Of a DNA stretch of 64,000 nt, positions 28,001 through 35,005 are shown piece by piece. Both the position numbers and the translations under genes were made by a program. This DNA comes from JAJZGK01 sp035538795. Lineage in GTDB: Bacteria > Pseudomonadota > Alphaproteobacteria > Rhodospirillales > Magnetospirillaceae. The notes under the pieces are model-generated. The model had not been told where the DNA came from. It did no database searches and was given only the letters and a program-made list of their open reading frames with translations. Position 1 is the first letter of the stretch; each line of letters opens with the position of its first letter. The stretch covers positions 23,957 to 87,956 of the forward strand of contig DATLJS010000033.1 of NCBI GenBank assembly GCA_035538795.1, written 5' to 3'.

Positions 28001-28278
28001 GGACCCGTCTGCGTCCGATCCTGATGACCTCGCTGGCCTTCATCCTGGGCGTTGTGCCGCTGGTTTGGGCGACCGGCGCGGGGTCCGAGATGCGTCAGTC
28101 GCTGGGCTCGGCCGTGTTCTTCGGCATGTTGGGCGTGACCGGCTTCGGTCTGATCTTCACCCCGGTCTTCTATGTGGTGGTGCGAGGCTTCGTCGCCTGG
28201 CTCAACCGTCACAAGCCGGGTCACGACCGCCGGCCCAAACCCCATCCGGTGGGGCCGGGGGGCGTCGCCGGCGAATAA
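25072..28278 (+). CDS. RND multidrug efflux permease (HAE1, AcrB-like)
   Basis: 1068 residues with twelve predicted helices and two large periplasmic loops. It starts MRLTHFFIDRPIFATVVSL as HAE1 pumps do. Proton-relay residues are present: paired Asp in AVGIVVDDAIVVVENVER (TM4) and Lys in GLAAKNAILIVEFARQ (TM10). Porter-domain blocks such as GVGSVTVFGARDYSMRIWLDP are typical. It extrudes hydrophobic or amphiphilic compounds using the proton gradient. No outer-membrane channel follows; a distant TolC-like protein, or the NodT-type lipoprotein at 57.7 kb, might serve. Confidence 0.95.
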   Translation: MRLTHFFIDRPIFATVVSLFITLIGGIAFFTLPLAQYPEIAPPTIVVTASYPGASGQTVSETVATPLEQQINGVENMLYMSSNSTGDGNLRLTITFRLGTNLDTAQVLVQNRVSQAMQQLPTEVQRQGVNVLKNSPDLLMVVHVYSPDGSRDQLYLSNYATLQMKDVMARLQGVGSVTVFGARDYSMRIWLDPEKVAARNLTAGEVVAAIQAQNIQVSAGVLNQPPIDNPGAFQINLQTQGRLKTPEEFGDILLKSDDSGRVTRIRDVARIALGAQDYGANGYLDTQQAVPMGIFQLPGSNALDTAQRVLDTVDKMSKSFPTGVAYKVVYNPTLFIKQSVVEVFNTIWEAVLLVVVVVILFLQTWRASIIPIVAIPVSLVGTFAILAGLGYSLNNLSLFGLVLAVGIVVDDAIVVVENVERNIREGMTPRNAAHETMDEVGGALVAIALVLSAVFIPAAFIPGISGQFFRQFAATIASSTIISLIVSLTLSPALCALLFKPHQEHDHEKVHILFKPVVLFFQAFNRAFDKLANGYGQLTRRLVRMTAILLAIYAGLMGLAGTEFYRAPKGFIPDQDQGYLITLIQMPPGASLARTDAIMRQSVDIIMNTPGVAHVVPIAGLDAATFTNSPSAATVFVILKPWEERAREDNQSATALVGTLRMRLGAIQDAMLIPIMPPPVRGIGSAGGWKMMVQDTKGRGLAALEGAVSSLVAAGNQIPGLANVFSTYNTRTPSVYADIDRVKAQILGVPASNVFDVLKTYMGGVYVNDFNYLGRTYRVMAQGDGDFRTDLHAVSNLMTRNNQGEMVPIGSVATFRSITGAYRVPRYNLYFAGEVQGATLPGYSSGYALEQMAGLAAERLPDGFSFEWTELALQEVLAGNNGILVFIASVVFVFLVLAAQYESWSLPVSVVLIVPMCLLASVTGLNLRGISVNILAQVGFVVLIGLAAKNAILIVEFARQAENEGLTRREAAIRAARTRLRPILMTSLAFILGVVPLVWATGAGSEMRQSLGSAVFFGMLGVTGFGLIFTPVFYVVVRGFVAWLNRHKPGHDRRPKPHPVGPGGVAGE

Positions 28279-28292
28279 TCCGCCGCTTACTG

Positions 28293-28336
28293 AAACGGCC
28301 AGTCCTTCGCACGAGGGGCTGGCCGTTTTCATTTTT
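28293..28336 (+). terminator. Rho-independent terminator of the RND operon
   Basis: Stem AAACGGCCAG / CTGGCCGTTT followed by TTTCATTTTT, 15 bp after the permease stop and just before the nif regulatory region. Confidence 0.85.
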
Positions 28337-28369
28337 GTCGGGCGGTTCCGGGCAATGCGACAGTGTAGC

Positions 28370-28385
28370 TGTCGCAACCCCGACA
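28370..28385. promoter_or_regulatory. NifA upstream activator sequence 1
   Basis: TGTCGCAACCCCGACA fits the NifA consensus TGT-N10-ACA exactly. Its centre lies about 95 bp before the transcription start expected from the downstream -24/-12 element. Confidence 0.85.
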
Positions 28386-28396
28386 ATCTCTTTGTT

Positions 28397-28412
28397 TGTC
28401 GGAACTGCGACA
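28397..28412. promoter_or_regulatory. NifA upstream activator sequence 2
   Basis: TGTCGGAACTGCGACA, again an exact TGT-N10-ACA, 27 bp (start to start) from site 1. The two sites share most of their internal bases. Confidence 0.85.
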
Positions 28413-28447
28413 ATTGTTAAATCGTTGTTTTTCAATGAGATAACAGT

Positions 28448-28462
28448 TGGCACGGGCTTTGC
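28448..28462 (+). promoter_or_regulatory. Sigma-54 (-24/-12) promoter of the nif operon
   Basis: TGGCAC-GGGCT-TTGC matches the RpoN consensus TGGCAC-N5-TTGC at every defined base. It is 36 bp after the second NifA site and 41 bp before the first nif start codon, so nitrogen and oxygen control through NifA and RpoN is strongly indicated. Confidence 0.92.
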
Positions 28463-28503
28463 TTTTATCCTTTGCGTGGGCCAAGCCTGCAAGGAGGACC
28501 GAA

Positions 28504-28824
28504 ATGCTCGTTCTTACGGATACCGCCATCGAAGCCGTCCGCCGCGTGATGCAAGAAGCGGACGACGATATCTCCGGACTGCGCATCGGCGTTGAAACCG
28601 GAGGCTGTTCCGGTCTGCGCTACAAGCTGGAGCTTGAGGTGGACGCCCAGGACGGGGACGAGGTTCTCGACTTCACCGGGTTCAAACTGTTCATCGGCTC
28701 CTCCAGCCAGACCCTGCTTGCGGGCGTCGAGGTGGATTTCGTCGAGAGCGTCGAGGGCTCTGGCTTCGTGTTCGACAACCCCAACGCCGCGGACAAGTGC
28801 GGCTGCGGCAAGTCATTCTGCTGA
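28504..28824 (+). CDS. NifIscA, HesB/IscA-type Fe-S assembly protein
   Basis: 106 residues, A-type carrier. Conserved cysteines: GGCSGLRY near residue 37 and the C-terminal pair in KCGCGKSFC. Such proteins carry or transfer Fe-S clusters, here for nitrogenase maturation. The ATG at 28504 follows AAGGAGGACCGAA, a very strong ribosome binding site, and sits 41 bp after a sigma-54 promoter. First gene of the nif block, 12 bp before nifU. Confidence 0.93.
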   Translation: MLVLTDTAIEAVRRVMQEADDDISGLRIGVETGGCSGLRYKLELEVDAQDGDEVLDFTGFKLFIGSSSQTLLAGVEVDFVESVEGSGFVFDNPNAADKCGCGKSFC

Positions 28825-28836
28825 GGGGGCAAACCG

Positions 28837-29724
28837 ATGTGGAACTATTCCGAAAAGACCAAGAAATATTTCTTTGAACCCGTGAACGCCGGCAGTCTCG
28901 ATGACGCCAACGGCGTGGGCGAAGTGGGTTCGATTTCGTGCGGTGACGCGCTGAAGCTGTTCCTGAAGGTCGATCCGGCCACCGAAATCATCTCGGACGC
29001 CAAGTTTCAGACTTTCGGCTGCGGTTCCGCCATCGCCTCGTCCTCGGCCCTGACCGAGATGATCATCGGCAAGAGCATCACCGACGCTTTGACCATCACC
29101 AATCAAGATATCGCCGACTTCCTTGACGGCCTGCCTCCCGAGAAGATGCATTGCTCGGTGATGGGCGCCGAGGCGCTGCGCGCCGCCATCGCCAACTTCC
29201 GGGGCGAGGCGTGGGAAGACGACGACCATGAGGAAGGCGCTCTGATCTGCAAATGCTTCGGCATCGATGCCGGCATGATCGAGCGCGCTGTCCGGGTCAA
29301 CAAACTGACCACGATCGAAGAGGTCACCAACTACACAAAAGCCGGAGGCTCCTGCAAGACCTGCCACGAAGCAATCGAGGAAGTTCTTGATACGGTGCTG
29401 AAGGCCATGGTGGCCGAGGGTGTCATTGACACGAAACCTGCCCCCTCCTGTCCGGTGGCGCCCTCGGCCCCAGTCCATAAGCCCATGACCAACTTGCAGA
29501 AGATCCAGTTGATCACCACCACCATCGAGGAACTGCGTCCGACCCTGCAGCGCGATGGCGGCGACATCGAGCTGGTGGACATCGACGGCGACACCGTCAT
29601 GGTCAATCTGCATGGAAGCTGCGTCGGCTGTCAGATGTCGTCCATCACCCTGTCGGGTGTACAGGAACGGCTGATGACAGCCCTGGGCAAGCCGGTGCGG
29701 GTTATTCCCGCCAAGGCCGCGTGA
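28837..29724 (+). CDS. nifU: NifU, Fe-S cluster scaffold for nitrogenase
   Basis: 295 residues with the three classical NifU modules. The N-terminal IscU-like scaffold (about 1-125) has Cys in SISCGDALK, TFGCGSAIAS and MHCSVMG. The central [2Fe-2S] domain has ICKCFGIDAG and GGSCKTCHEA. The C-terminal Nfu domain has the CXXC in HGSCVGCQMSS. It receives sulfur from NifS and builds clusters for the nitrogenase iron protein and cofactor precursors. Second gene of the sigma-54 operon. Confidence 0.98.
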   Translation: MWNYSEKTKKYFFEPVNAGSLDDANGVGEVGSISCGDALKLFLKVDPATEIISDAKFQTFGCGSAIASSSALTEMIIGKSITDALTITNQDIADFLDGLPPEKMHCSVMGAEALRAAIANFRGEAWEDDDHEEGALICKCFGIDAGMIERAVRVNKLTTIEEVTNYTKAGGSCKTCHEAIEEVLDTVLKAMVAEGVIDTKPAPSCPVAPSAPVHKPMTNLQKIQLITTTIEELRPTLQRDGGDIELVDIDGDTVMVNLHGSCVGCQMSSITLSGVQERLMTALGKPVRVIPAKAA

Positions 29725-29738
29725 GGGGAGGACGTCTC

Positions 29739-30965
29739 ATGACTGCTGCATCCCTGTCTTCTTCTCGCGCGGTCTATTTCGACAACAACGCGACGACGCC
29801 TTGCGATCCGCAGGTCGTCGCCGAGATGTTGCCGTTCTTCACCGAGCAATTCGGCAATCCCTCGTCGATCCATTCAATCGGCGCCGGGGTCGGCCCCTCG
29901 ATCCAGAAAGCCCGCGCGCAAGTGCAGGCGTTGCTGGGCGCCGCCCATGACACCGAGATCGTCTTTACGTCCGGCGGCACGGAAAGCGACACCACAGCCA
30001 TCTACTCGGCGATCCGCGCGCTGCCCGACCGCAAGGAGATCATCACCTCGGCGGTGGAGCACCACGCCGTCCTGACGGTCTGCGAGCATCTGGAGAAGCA
30101 CGAAGGCTACAAGGTCCACGTTATCGGCGTCGACGGCCAGGGCCGTCTGGACATGGAGGCCTACGAAAACGCCTTGTCTGAAAAGGTGGCGCTGGCCACC
30201 TTCATGTGGGCCAACAACGAGACGGGAACCATCTTCCCCATCGAAACCCTGGCTCAGATGGCCAAGCCCTTCGGCATTCTGTTCCATACTGACGGCGTGC
30301 AGGCCGTCGGCAAGGTGCCTATGCGCCTGTCCAACTCGGCGGTGGACATGCTGTCGCTGTCGGGCCACAAGCTGCACGGTCCGAAGGGCGTCGGCGCCCT
30401 GTATCTGAAGCGCGGCATCAAGTTCCGTCCGCTGCTGCGCGGCGGTCATCAGGAGCGCGGCCGCCGGGCCGGCACCGAGAACACGCCGGGCATCGTCGGC
30501 TTGGGCAAGGCCGCCGAACTGGCGCTGGCCGCCATGGCCGACGAGAACACCCGCGTGCGGGCTCTGCGCGACCGGCTGGAACGCGAGATTTCGGCGCGTA
30601 TTCCCAATTCGATCGTGACCGGCGACGTCGGCCAGCGGCTGCCCAACACCACCACCATCGCCTTCGAATATGTGGAAGGCGAGGCCATTCTGCTGCTGCT
30701 GTCCCGCGCCGGCATCGCCGCCTCGTCGGGGTCGGCCTGCACCTCGGGTTCGCTGGAGCCGTCGCATGTCATGCGGGCCATGGGCATTCCCTTCACGGCG
30801 GCCCACGGGGCGACCCGCTTCTCGCTGTCCCGCGACAGCACCGAGGCGGACGTCGACCGCGTGATCGAGGTGATGCCCGGCATCATCTCCAAGCTGCGCG
30901 CCATGTCGCCTTATTGGAATACCAAGAACAACGCTCCGGCCCAGTTCCAACCGGCCTATTCCTGA
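29739..30965 (+). CDS. nifS: NifS, cysteine desulfurase
   Basis: 408 residues, class I PLP-dependent desulfurase. It starts VYFDNNATTPCDP, PLP-Lys in SLSGHKLHGPKGVG near residue 210, and catalytic Cys in SGSACTSGSLEPSHVM near 335. It mobilises sulfane sulfur from cysteine to NifU. ATG at 29739 follows GGGGAGG. It lies 14 bp after nifU and 16 bp before nifV. Confidence 0.98.
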   Translation: MTAASLSSSRAVYFDNNATTPCDPQVVAEMLPFFTEQFGNPSSIHSIGAGVGPSIQKARAQVQALLGAAHDTEIVFTSGGTESDTTAIYSAIRALPDRKEIITSAVEHHAVLTVCEHLEKHEGYKVHVIGVDGQGRLDMEAYENALSEKVALATFMWANNETGTIFPIETLAQMAKPFGILFHTDGVQAVGKVPMRLSNSAVDMLSLSGHKLHGPKGVGALYLKRGIKFRPLLRGGHQERGRRAGTENTPGIVGLGKAAELALAAMADENTRVRALRDRLEREISARIPNSIVTGDVGQRLPNTTTIAFEYVEGEAILLLLSRAGIAASSGSACTSGSLEPSHVMRAMGIPFTAAHGATRFSLSRDSTEADVDRVIEVMPGIISKLRAMSPYWNTKNNAPAQFQPAYS

Positions 30966-30981
30966 CGGAAAGGGGGGAGCC

Positions 30982-32172
30982 ATGAGTTGCTCCAATCCTG
31001 CGGCGGTCATTATCAACGACACCACCCTGCGCGATGGCGAACAGACGGCGGGGGTGGCCTTCACTCCTGACGAGCGGCTGGCCATCGCCAAGGCCCTGGA
31101 CGCGGCCGGCGTGGCCGAACTGGAGGTGGGTATTCCCGCCATGGGACGCCAGGAGCAAGAGGAAATCCGCGCCATCGTCGGTCTCGGCCTGCAAGCCACG
31201 CCCATCGCCTGGTGCCGGATGCTGGAGGACGACCTGATGGCCGCCCAGGCTTCGGGCGTGTCGATGGTCAACATGTCGGTGTCGGTATCCGATCAGCAGA
31301 TCAAACATAAGCTTCAGCGCAGCCGCGCCTGGGTGCTGGAACAGACGGCCTGGATGGTGGCCATGGCCCGCGACGCCGGAATGGAAGTGGCCGTCGGCGG
31401 TGAAGACAGTTCGCGCGCCGACCCGGACTTCCTGCTGCGGCTGATCGAAGTGGCGGAAAAAGCTGGTGCCCGGCGCTTCCGCTTCGCCGACACCCTAGGC
31501 ATTCTCGATCCTTTCGCCACCCATGACGTCTTCGCCCGGATCCGGGCCAGCACGTCGCTGGAGTTGGAAATTCACGCTCACGACGACCTCGGCCTGGCGA
31601 CCGCCAACTCGCTGGCCGCGGTGCGCGGCGGGGCGACCCATGTGAACACCACGGTCAATGGGCTCGGAGAGCGGGCAGGCAATGCCCCGCTCGAAGAAGT
31701 GGTGGTCGCATTGCTTCACATCCATGGCCGTCCGACGGGAGTTGCTCCCCGACTGCTGCCGGACATCTCGGCCCTGGTGGCCGGAGCATCGGGTCGCCCC
31801 GTCCCCGTCAACAAATCCATCGTCGGTGACGCCATCTTCACCCACGAATCCGGCATTCACGTCAGCGGCCTGTTGCGTGACCCCGCCAATTACCAGTCTC
31901 TGGATCCCCAGGAATTGGGGCGCCAGCATCGTCTGGTGCTGGGAAAGCATTCTGGCGTGGCGGGGGTGATCTGGGCCTATCGCGAGATGGGCATCGCCGT
32001 CACCGACGTGCAGGCTCGCGCCGTCCTGGCCCGCCTGCGGAATTTCTCGGCGCAATTCAAACGCTCTCCCGGCAGCGATGAGTTGCGGCGCTTCTATCGG
32101 GAAACACTGGCGGTCGTCGAAGCCGTGCGCGAGAATGCCGCTTTCGACGGCGCGCCCGGTTTGCCCAGTTGA
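30982..32172 (+). CDS. nifV: NifV, homocitrate synthase
   Basis: 396 residues. It condenses acetyl-CoA with 2-oxoglutarate to homocitrate, the organic ligand of FeMo-co. Family motifs: INDTTLRDGEQTAGVAF at the start, metal-binding HAHDDLGLATANSL, and VNGLGERAGNAPLEEVV; the C-terminal part lacks the leucine-feedback domain of IPMS. The C-terminal HESGIHVSGLLRDP segment is typical of NifV. Context within the nif block removes doubt versus leuA. Confidence 0.97.
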   Translation: MSCSNPAAVIINDTTLRDGEQTAGVAFTPDERLAIAKALDAAGVAELEVGIPAMGRQEQEEIRAIVGLGLQATPIAWCRMLEDDLMAAQASGVSMVNMSVSVSDQQIKHKLQRSRAWVLEQTAWMVAMARDAGMEVAVGGEDSSRADPDFLLRLIEVAEKAGARRFRFADTLGILDPFATHDVFARIRASTSLELEIHAHDDLGLATANSLAAVRGGATHVNTTVNGLGERAGNAPLEEVVVALLHIHGRPTGVAPRLLPDISALVAGASGRPVPVNKSIVGDAIFTHESGIHVSGLLRDPANYQSLDPQELGRQHRLVLGKHSGVAGVIWAYREMGIAVTDVQARAVLARLRNFSAQFKRSPGSDELRRFYRETLAVVEAVRENAAFDGAPGLPS

Positions 32173-32188
32173 GCAAGAGGAGGCGCTG

Positions 32189-32983
32189 ATGACCGTCGCA
32201 GTGGAGAGTCTCGACGTGAGTCATTTGAGCGAAAAGGCCATGGGCCTGCTGGCGCATATCAAGGAAGACATTGATTGCGTGTTCGAGCGCGATCCGGCGG
32301 CACGCACCCGCGTCGAGGTGCTGATCACCTATCCCGGCCTGCATGCCGTGCTGTTCCACCGCGTCAGCAATCGCCTGTGGCGCAAGGGCTGGCTGTTTTC
32401 CGCCCGCTTCCTCGCCTTTTTGTCCCGTATGATGACCAATGTCGACATTCATCCGGGGGCGACCATCGGCCGGCGTCTGTTCATTGATCACGGCGCCGGG
32501 GTGGTGATCGGCGAAACGGCTGAAATCGGCGACGACGTCACCTTGTATCACGGCGTCACCCTGGGCGGGACCTCGCTGTCCAAGGGCAAGCGCCATCCCA
32601 CCCTGGAAGACCGGGTGCTGGTGGGCGCCGGCGCCAAGATTCTGGGACCGGTGCGGGTCGGCGCCGGAGCCAATGTCGGCGCCAATTCGGTGGTCATTTC
32701 GGATGTTCCGCCCGAAATGACCGTGGTCGGCATTCCCGGCCGTGTCGTGCTGCCGCCGGAAGCCCGCCGCGTCACCAAGCACGGCATCGATCTGGATCAC
32801 CACCTGATGCCCGACCCGGTGGGGAAAGCCCTGCATTGCATGGCCGAGCGCATCGCCCATCTGGAGGCCCGTCTGGCCGAGCTTGAGCACAAGCCGGCGG
32901 ATGTGGAATGCACCCACTGTTCGGACCCCTGCGGTTCGGGCGCGCAAGACACCGTCCACGTGTTGGAGGTCATCAATGAGTGA
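32189..32983 (+). CDS. cysE: Serine O-acetyltransferase (nif-associated CysE)
   Basis: 264 residues. Acetylates serine to O-acetylserine, the direct precursor of cysteine, and so feeds NifS with substrate. An N-terminal helical domain precedes hexapeptide repeats (VDIHPGATIGRRLFIDHGAGVVIGET; VLVGAGAKILGPVRVGAGANVGANS). The short N-terminus and extra Cys-containing tail (VECTHCSDPCGSG) are features I associate with nif-linked CysE rather than the housekeeping enzyme. The 3' end overlaps nifW by 8 bp, indicating coupling. Confidence 0.95.
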   Translation: MTVAVESLDVSHLSEKAMGLLAHIKEDIDCVFERDPAARTRVEVLITYPGLHAVLFHRVSNRLWRKGWLFSARFLAFLSRMMTNVDIHPGATIGRRLFIDHGAGVVIGETAEIGDDVTLYHGVTLGGTSLSKGKRHPTLEDRVLVGAGAKILGPVRVGAGANVGANSVVISDVPPEMTVVGIPGRVVLPPEARRVTKHGIDLDHHLMPDPVGKALHCMAERIAHLEARLAELEHKPADVECTHCSDPCGSGAQDTVHVLEVINE

Positions 32984-33308
32984 GTTCTTGTCGAAGATGG
33001 AAAAGCTCTCGTCGGCCGAGGAGTTCCTTGACTATCTCAAGGTGCCCTATGATCCCCAAGTGGTGCGGGTCAACCGCCTGCATATCCTGAAGCGTTTCCA
33101 CGATTATATCGGTCAATCGGGCATGCCCGGCGATCTGGACGACGCGGCGCTGGGACCGGCTTATGCCGAGATGCTGCAACAGGCTTATCTCGACTTTACC
33201 GTCACAGACGGCAAGACCGAAAAATTGTTCAAGGTCTTCAAGCAAGCCGAAGCCGCGCAGAAGGCCAAGTTCGTCGGAATCGAGAGCATTTCCCGCCGTG
33301 CGCCGTAA
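32976..33308 (+). CDS. nifW: NifW, nitrogenase-stabilising protein
   Basis: 110 residues, the usual NifW length. Family pattern: MEKLSSAEEFLDYLKVPYDP, VNRLHILKRFHDYI, and AEMLQQAYLDFTVTDG. NifW associates with MoFe protein and helps protect it against oxygen; the mechanism is not settled. It overlaps cysE by 8 bp and ends the visible nif operon. No terminator hairpin is evident after it. Confidence 0.95.
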   Translation: MSEFLSKMEKLSSAEEFLDYLKVPYDPQVVRVNRLHILKRFHDYIGQSGMPGDLDDAALGPAYAEMLQQAYLDFTVTDGKTEKLFKVFKQAEAAQKAKFVGIESISRRAP

Positions 33309-33412
33309 TGGTTTCTGATGCCTGACTTTTCACATCTTGCGGTAATCGCGTTTGTTCTTGTTTGACGTTGTCGCGCGTACTATTTTTCAAAAGGGATAGT
33401 GCGGGGTGCGCG

Positions 33413-33811
33413 ATGTCTGGAAAGCTGATTCCGGCAAGCGGGGTAGCGGTTATCGACGAGGGGCATCATGCCTTGTGCCTCCATATCGAGGACATTGTGC
33501 GCCACTGGAAGCTGGGGAGTGAAGACGGCGTAATGGAAACCCTCGTCCAGGCGTTCCGGACGGCGGCCATGCGCCACTTCGAGGAAGAAATCCAATTGCT
33601 GACAGAGGCCGGGGCCGCCACGGACCGGCATTGCCGGGCGCACCGCGATCTGATTGACGAGATCGACACCCAATTGACGGAAACCCGTCACCATAGCGGC
33701 CGCAACCGCTGGTTCGCGCTGGTGGACACGCTGGAGCGTATTCTCTACGAACACGAAATCGAAGAAGACAGCCGTTATTACGGTTTGCTGTCCGCGCCCT
33801 CGGCTCCGTGA
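33413..33811 (+). CDS. Hemerythrin-like di-iron protein
   Basis: 132 residues. All ligand motifs of bacteriohemerythrin-type four-helix bundles are visible in order: His in DEGHHALCLHI, HXXXE in RHFEEEIQ, HXXXH in HCRAHRDL, and HXXXXD in HEIEEDSRYY. Such proteins bind O2 reversibly or sense oxygen. It is 105 bp after nifW on the same strand; an oxygen-buffering role near nitrogenase is attractive but unproven. Its last 34 bp overlap the convergent GNAT-like gene. Confidence 0.88.
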   Translation: MSGKLIPASGVAVIDEGHHALCLHIEDIVRHWKLGSEDGVMETLVQAFRTAAMRHFEEEIQLLTEAGAATDRHCRAHRDLIDEIDTQLTETRHHSGRNRWFALVDTLERILYEHEIEEDSRYYGLLSAPSAP

Positions 33812-34974
33812 TCTTCTTGGCGGAAAGGCGACAGCTCGGCCAGTTCGGCCATGCTCCGGCTGACCGCCAGACGCTCCTTCTCCAGAAAGAACGAAACGCT
33901 GCGGCGCAGGGATTCCTCCCTGATCCAGTGGACGCTGTATGTGGTTGAGGGAAGATAGCCGCGGCTGATCTTGTGTTCCCCCTGGGCTCCGGCCTCGACG
34001 CGTTTCAGGCCGTGGGCGATGGCGTAATCGATGGCGCGGTAATAACACATTTCAAAATGCAGGAAACGGAAGTCTCCCTCCGATCCCCAGTTGCGGCCGT
34101 AAAGGGTGTCGCCGCCCCGCAGGTTCAAAGCCCCGGCCACCGGAGTGCCGTCCATCTCGGCCATGACCAGCACGACCTTGTCGCTCATGCTTTGCCCCAG
34201 ATGATGGAAAAATTCGCGGTTCAGATAGGCATGCGCCCACTTTTTTTCGACGGTGTCGAGATAGAAGCGGTAAAAGGCATCCCAGTGATGCGGCTTGATG
34301 TCGTCGCCGCTTAAGGTGCGGATAGTCAGGCCCAGGCGCTGGGCCTGTTCCCGCTCCTTGCGGATGGACTTGCGCTTGCGCGACGACAGGGCGGCCAGAA
34401 AGCCGTCGAAGCTGTCATAACCGTCATTGTGCCAGTGATACTGCATGCCGGTGCGCAGCAGCCAGCCTTGGCCGGCCAGCGCCACAGCCTGATCCTCGGG
34501 CAGGAAGGTGACATGGGCCGACGACAACCCTGCGCGCTCGCACAGAGCCGACATGGCTCCTCCCAGCGACAGCATCAGTGCCGGAGCATTGGCTTGGGAC
34601 TCGGGGCGGATCAGCAGGCGCGGGCCGGTTGCCGGCGTGAAGGGAACGGCACATTGCAGCTTGGGATAATAGGCCCGCCCGCTGCGCTGCCAGGCTTCGG
34701 CCCAAGACCAGTCGAAAACGTACTCGCCATAGGAATGGGTTTTCAGATACAGGGGGGCGCAAGCCAGCAGCCGGCCTTCCTCGTCTTCGGCCAGCAGGTG
34801 ATGAGGCGACCAGCCGCTGTCGGGGCAGGCCGAACCGGACTGTTCCATGGAGGAAAGAAAGGCGTGGCTGAGAAAAGGGTTGTCGGAGCCGGCGCAGGAA
34901 TTCCAATCTTCCGGCCGCACGGCCTTCAGGCTGTCGATGACGCGGATGGCAAGGCTGGGGGTTCCGTCGGGCAT
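33778..34974 (-). CDS. GNAT/FemAB-like protein (DUF482 family)
   Basis: 398 residues. N-terminal block AVRPEDWNSCAGSDNPFLSHAFL and the later segments YLKTHSYGEYVFDWSWAEAW and SSRKRKSIRKEREQA, with LHFEMCYYRAIDYAI, are the marks of the DUF482 'peptidogalycan biosynthesis' family, with two GNAT-like folds related to FemAB transferases. Substrate unknown, possibly a peptide or cell-envelope amine. Start at 34974 (MPDGTPSLAIRV) chosen to match the family; the frame is open 71 codons further, overlapping the upstream gene. Only 31 bp after the CD-NTase-like gene. Confidence 0.85.
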   Translation of the reverse strand: MPDGTPSLAIRVIDSLKAVRPEDWNSCAGSDNPFLSHAFLSSMEQSGSACPDSGWSPHHLLAEDEEGRLLACAPLYLKTHSYGEYVFDWSWAEAWQRSGRAYYPKLQCAVPFTPATGPRLLIRPESQANAPALMLSLGGAMSALCERAGLSSAHVTFLPEDQAVALAGQGWLLRTGMQYHWHNDGYDSFDGFLAALSSRKRKSIRKEREQAQRLGLTIRTLSGDDIKPHHWDAFYRFYLDTVEKKWAHAYLNREFFHHLGQSMSDKVVLVMAEMDGTPVAGALNLRGGDTLYGRNWGSEGDFRFLHFEMCYYRAIDYAIAHGLKRVEAGAQGEHKISRGYLPSTTYSVHWIREESLRRSVSFFLEKERLAVSRSMAELAELSPFRQEDHGAEGADSKP

Positions 34975-35005
34975 GCCCTTGAAGATGGGGATTTTTCCGC
35001 CAGCC

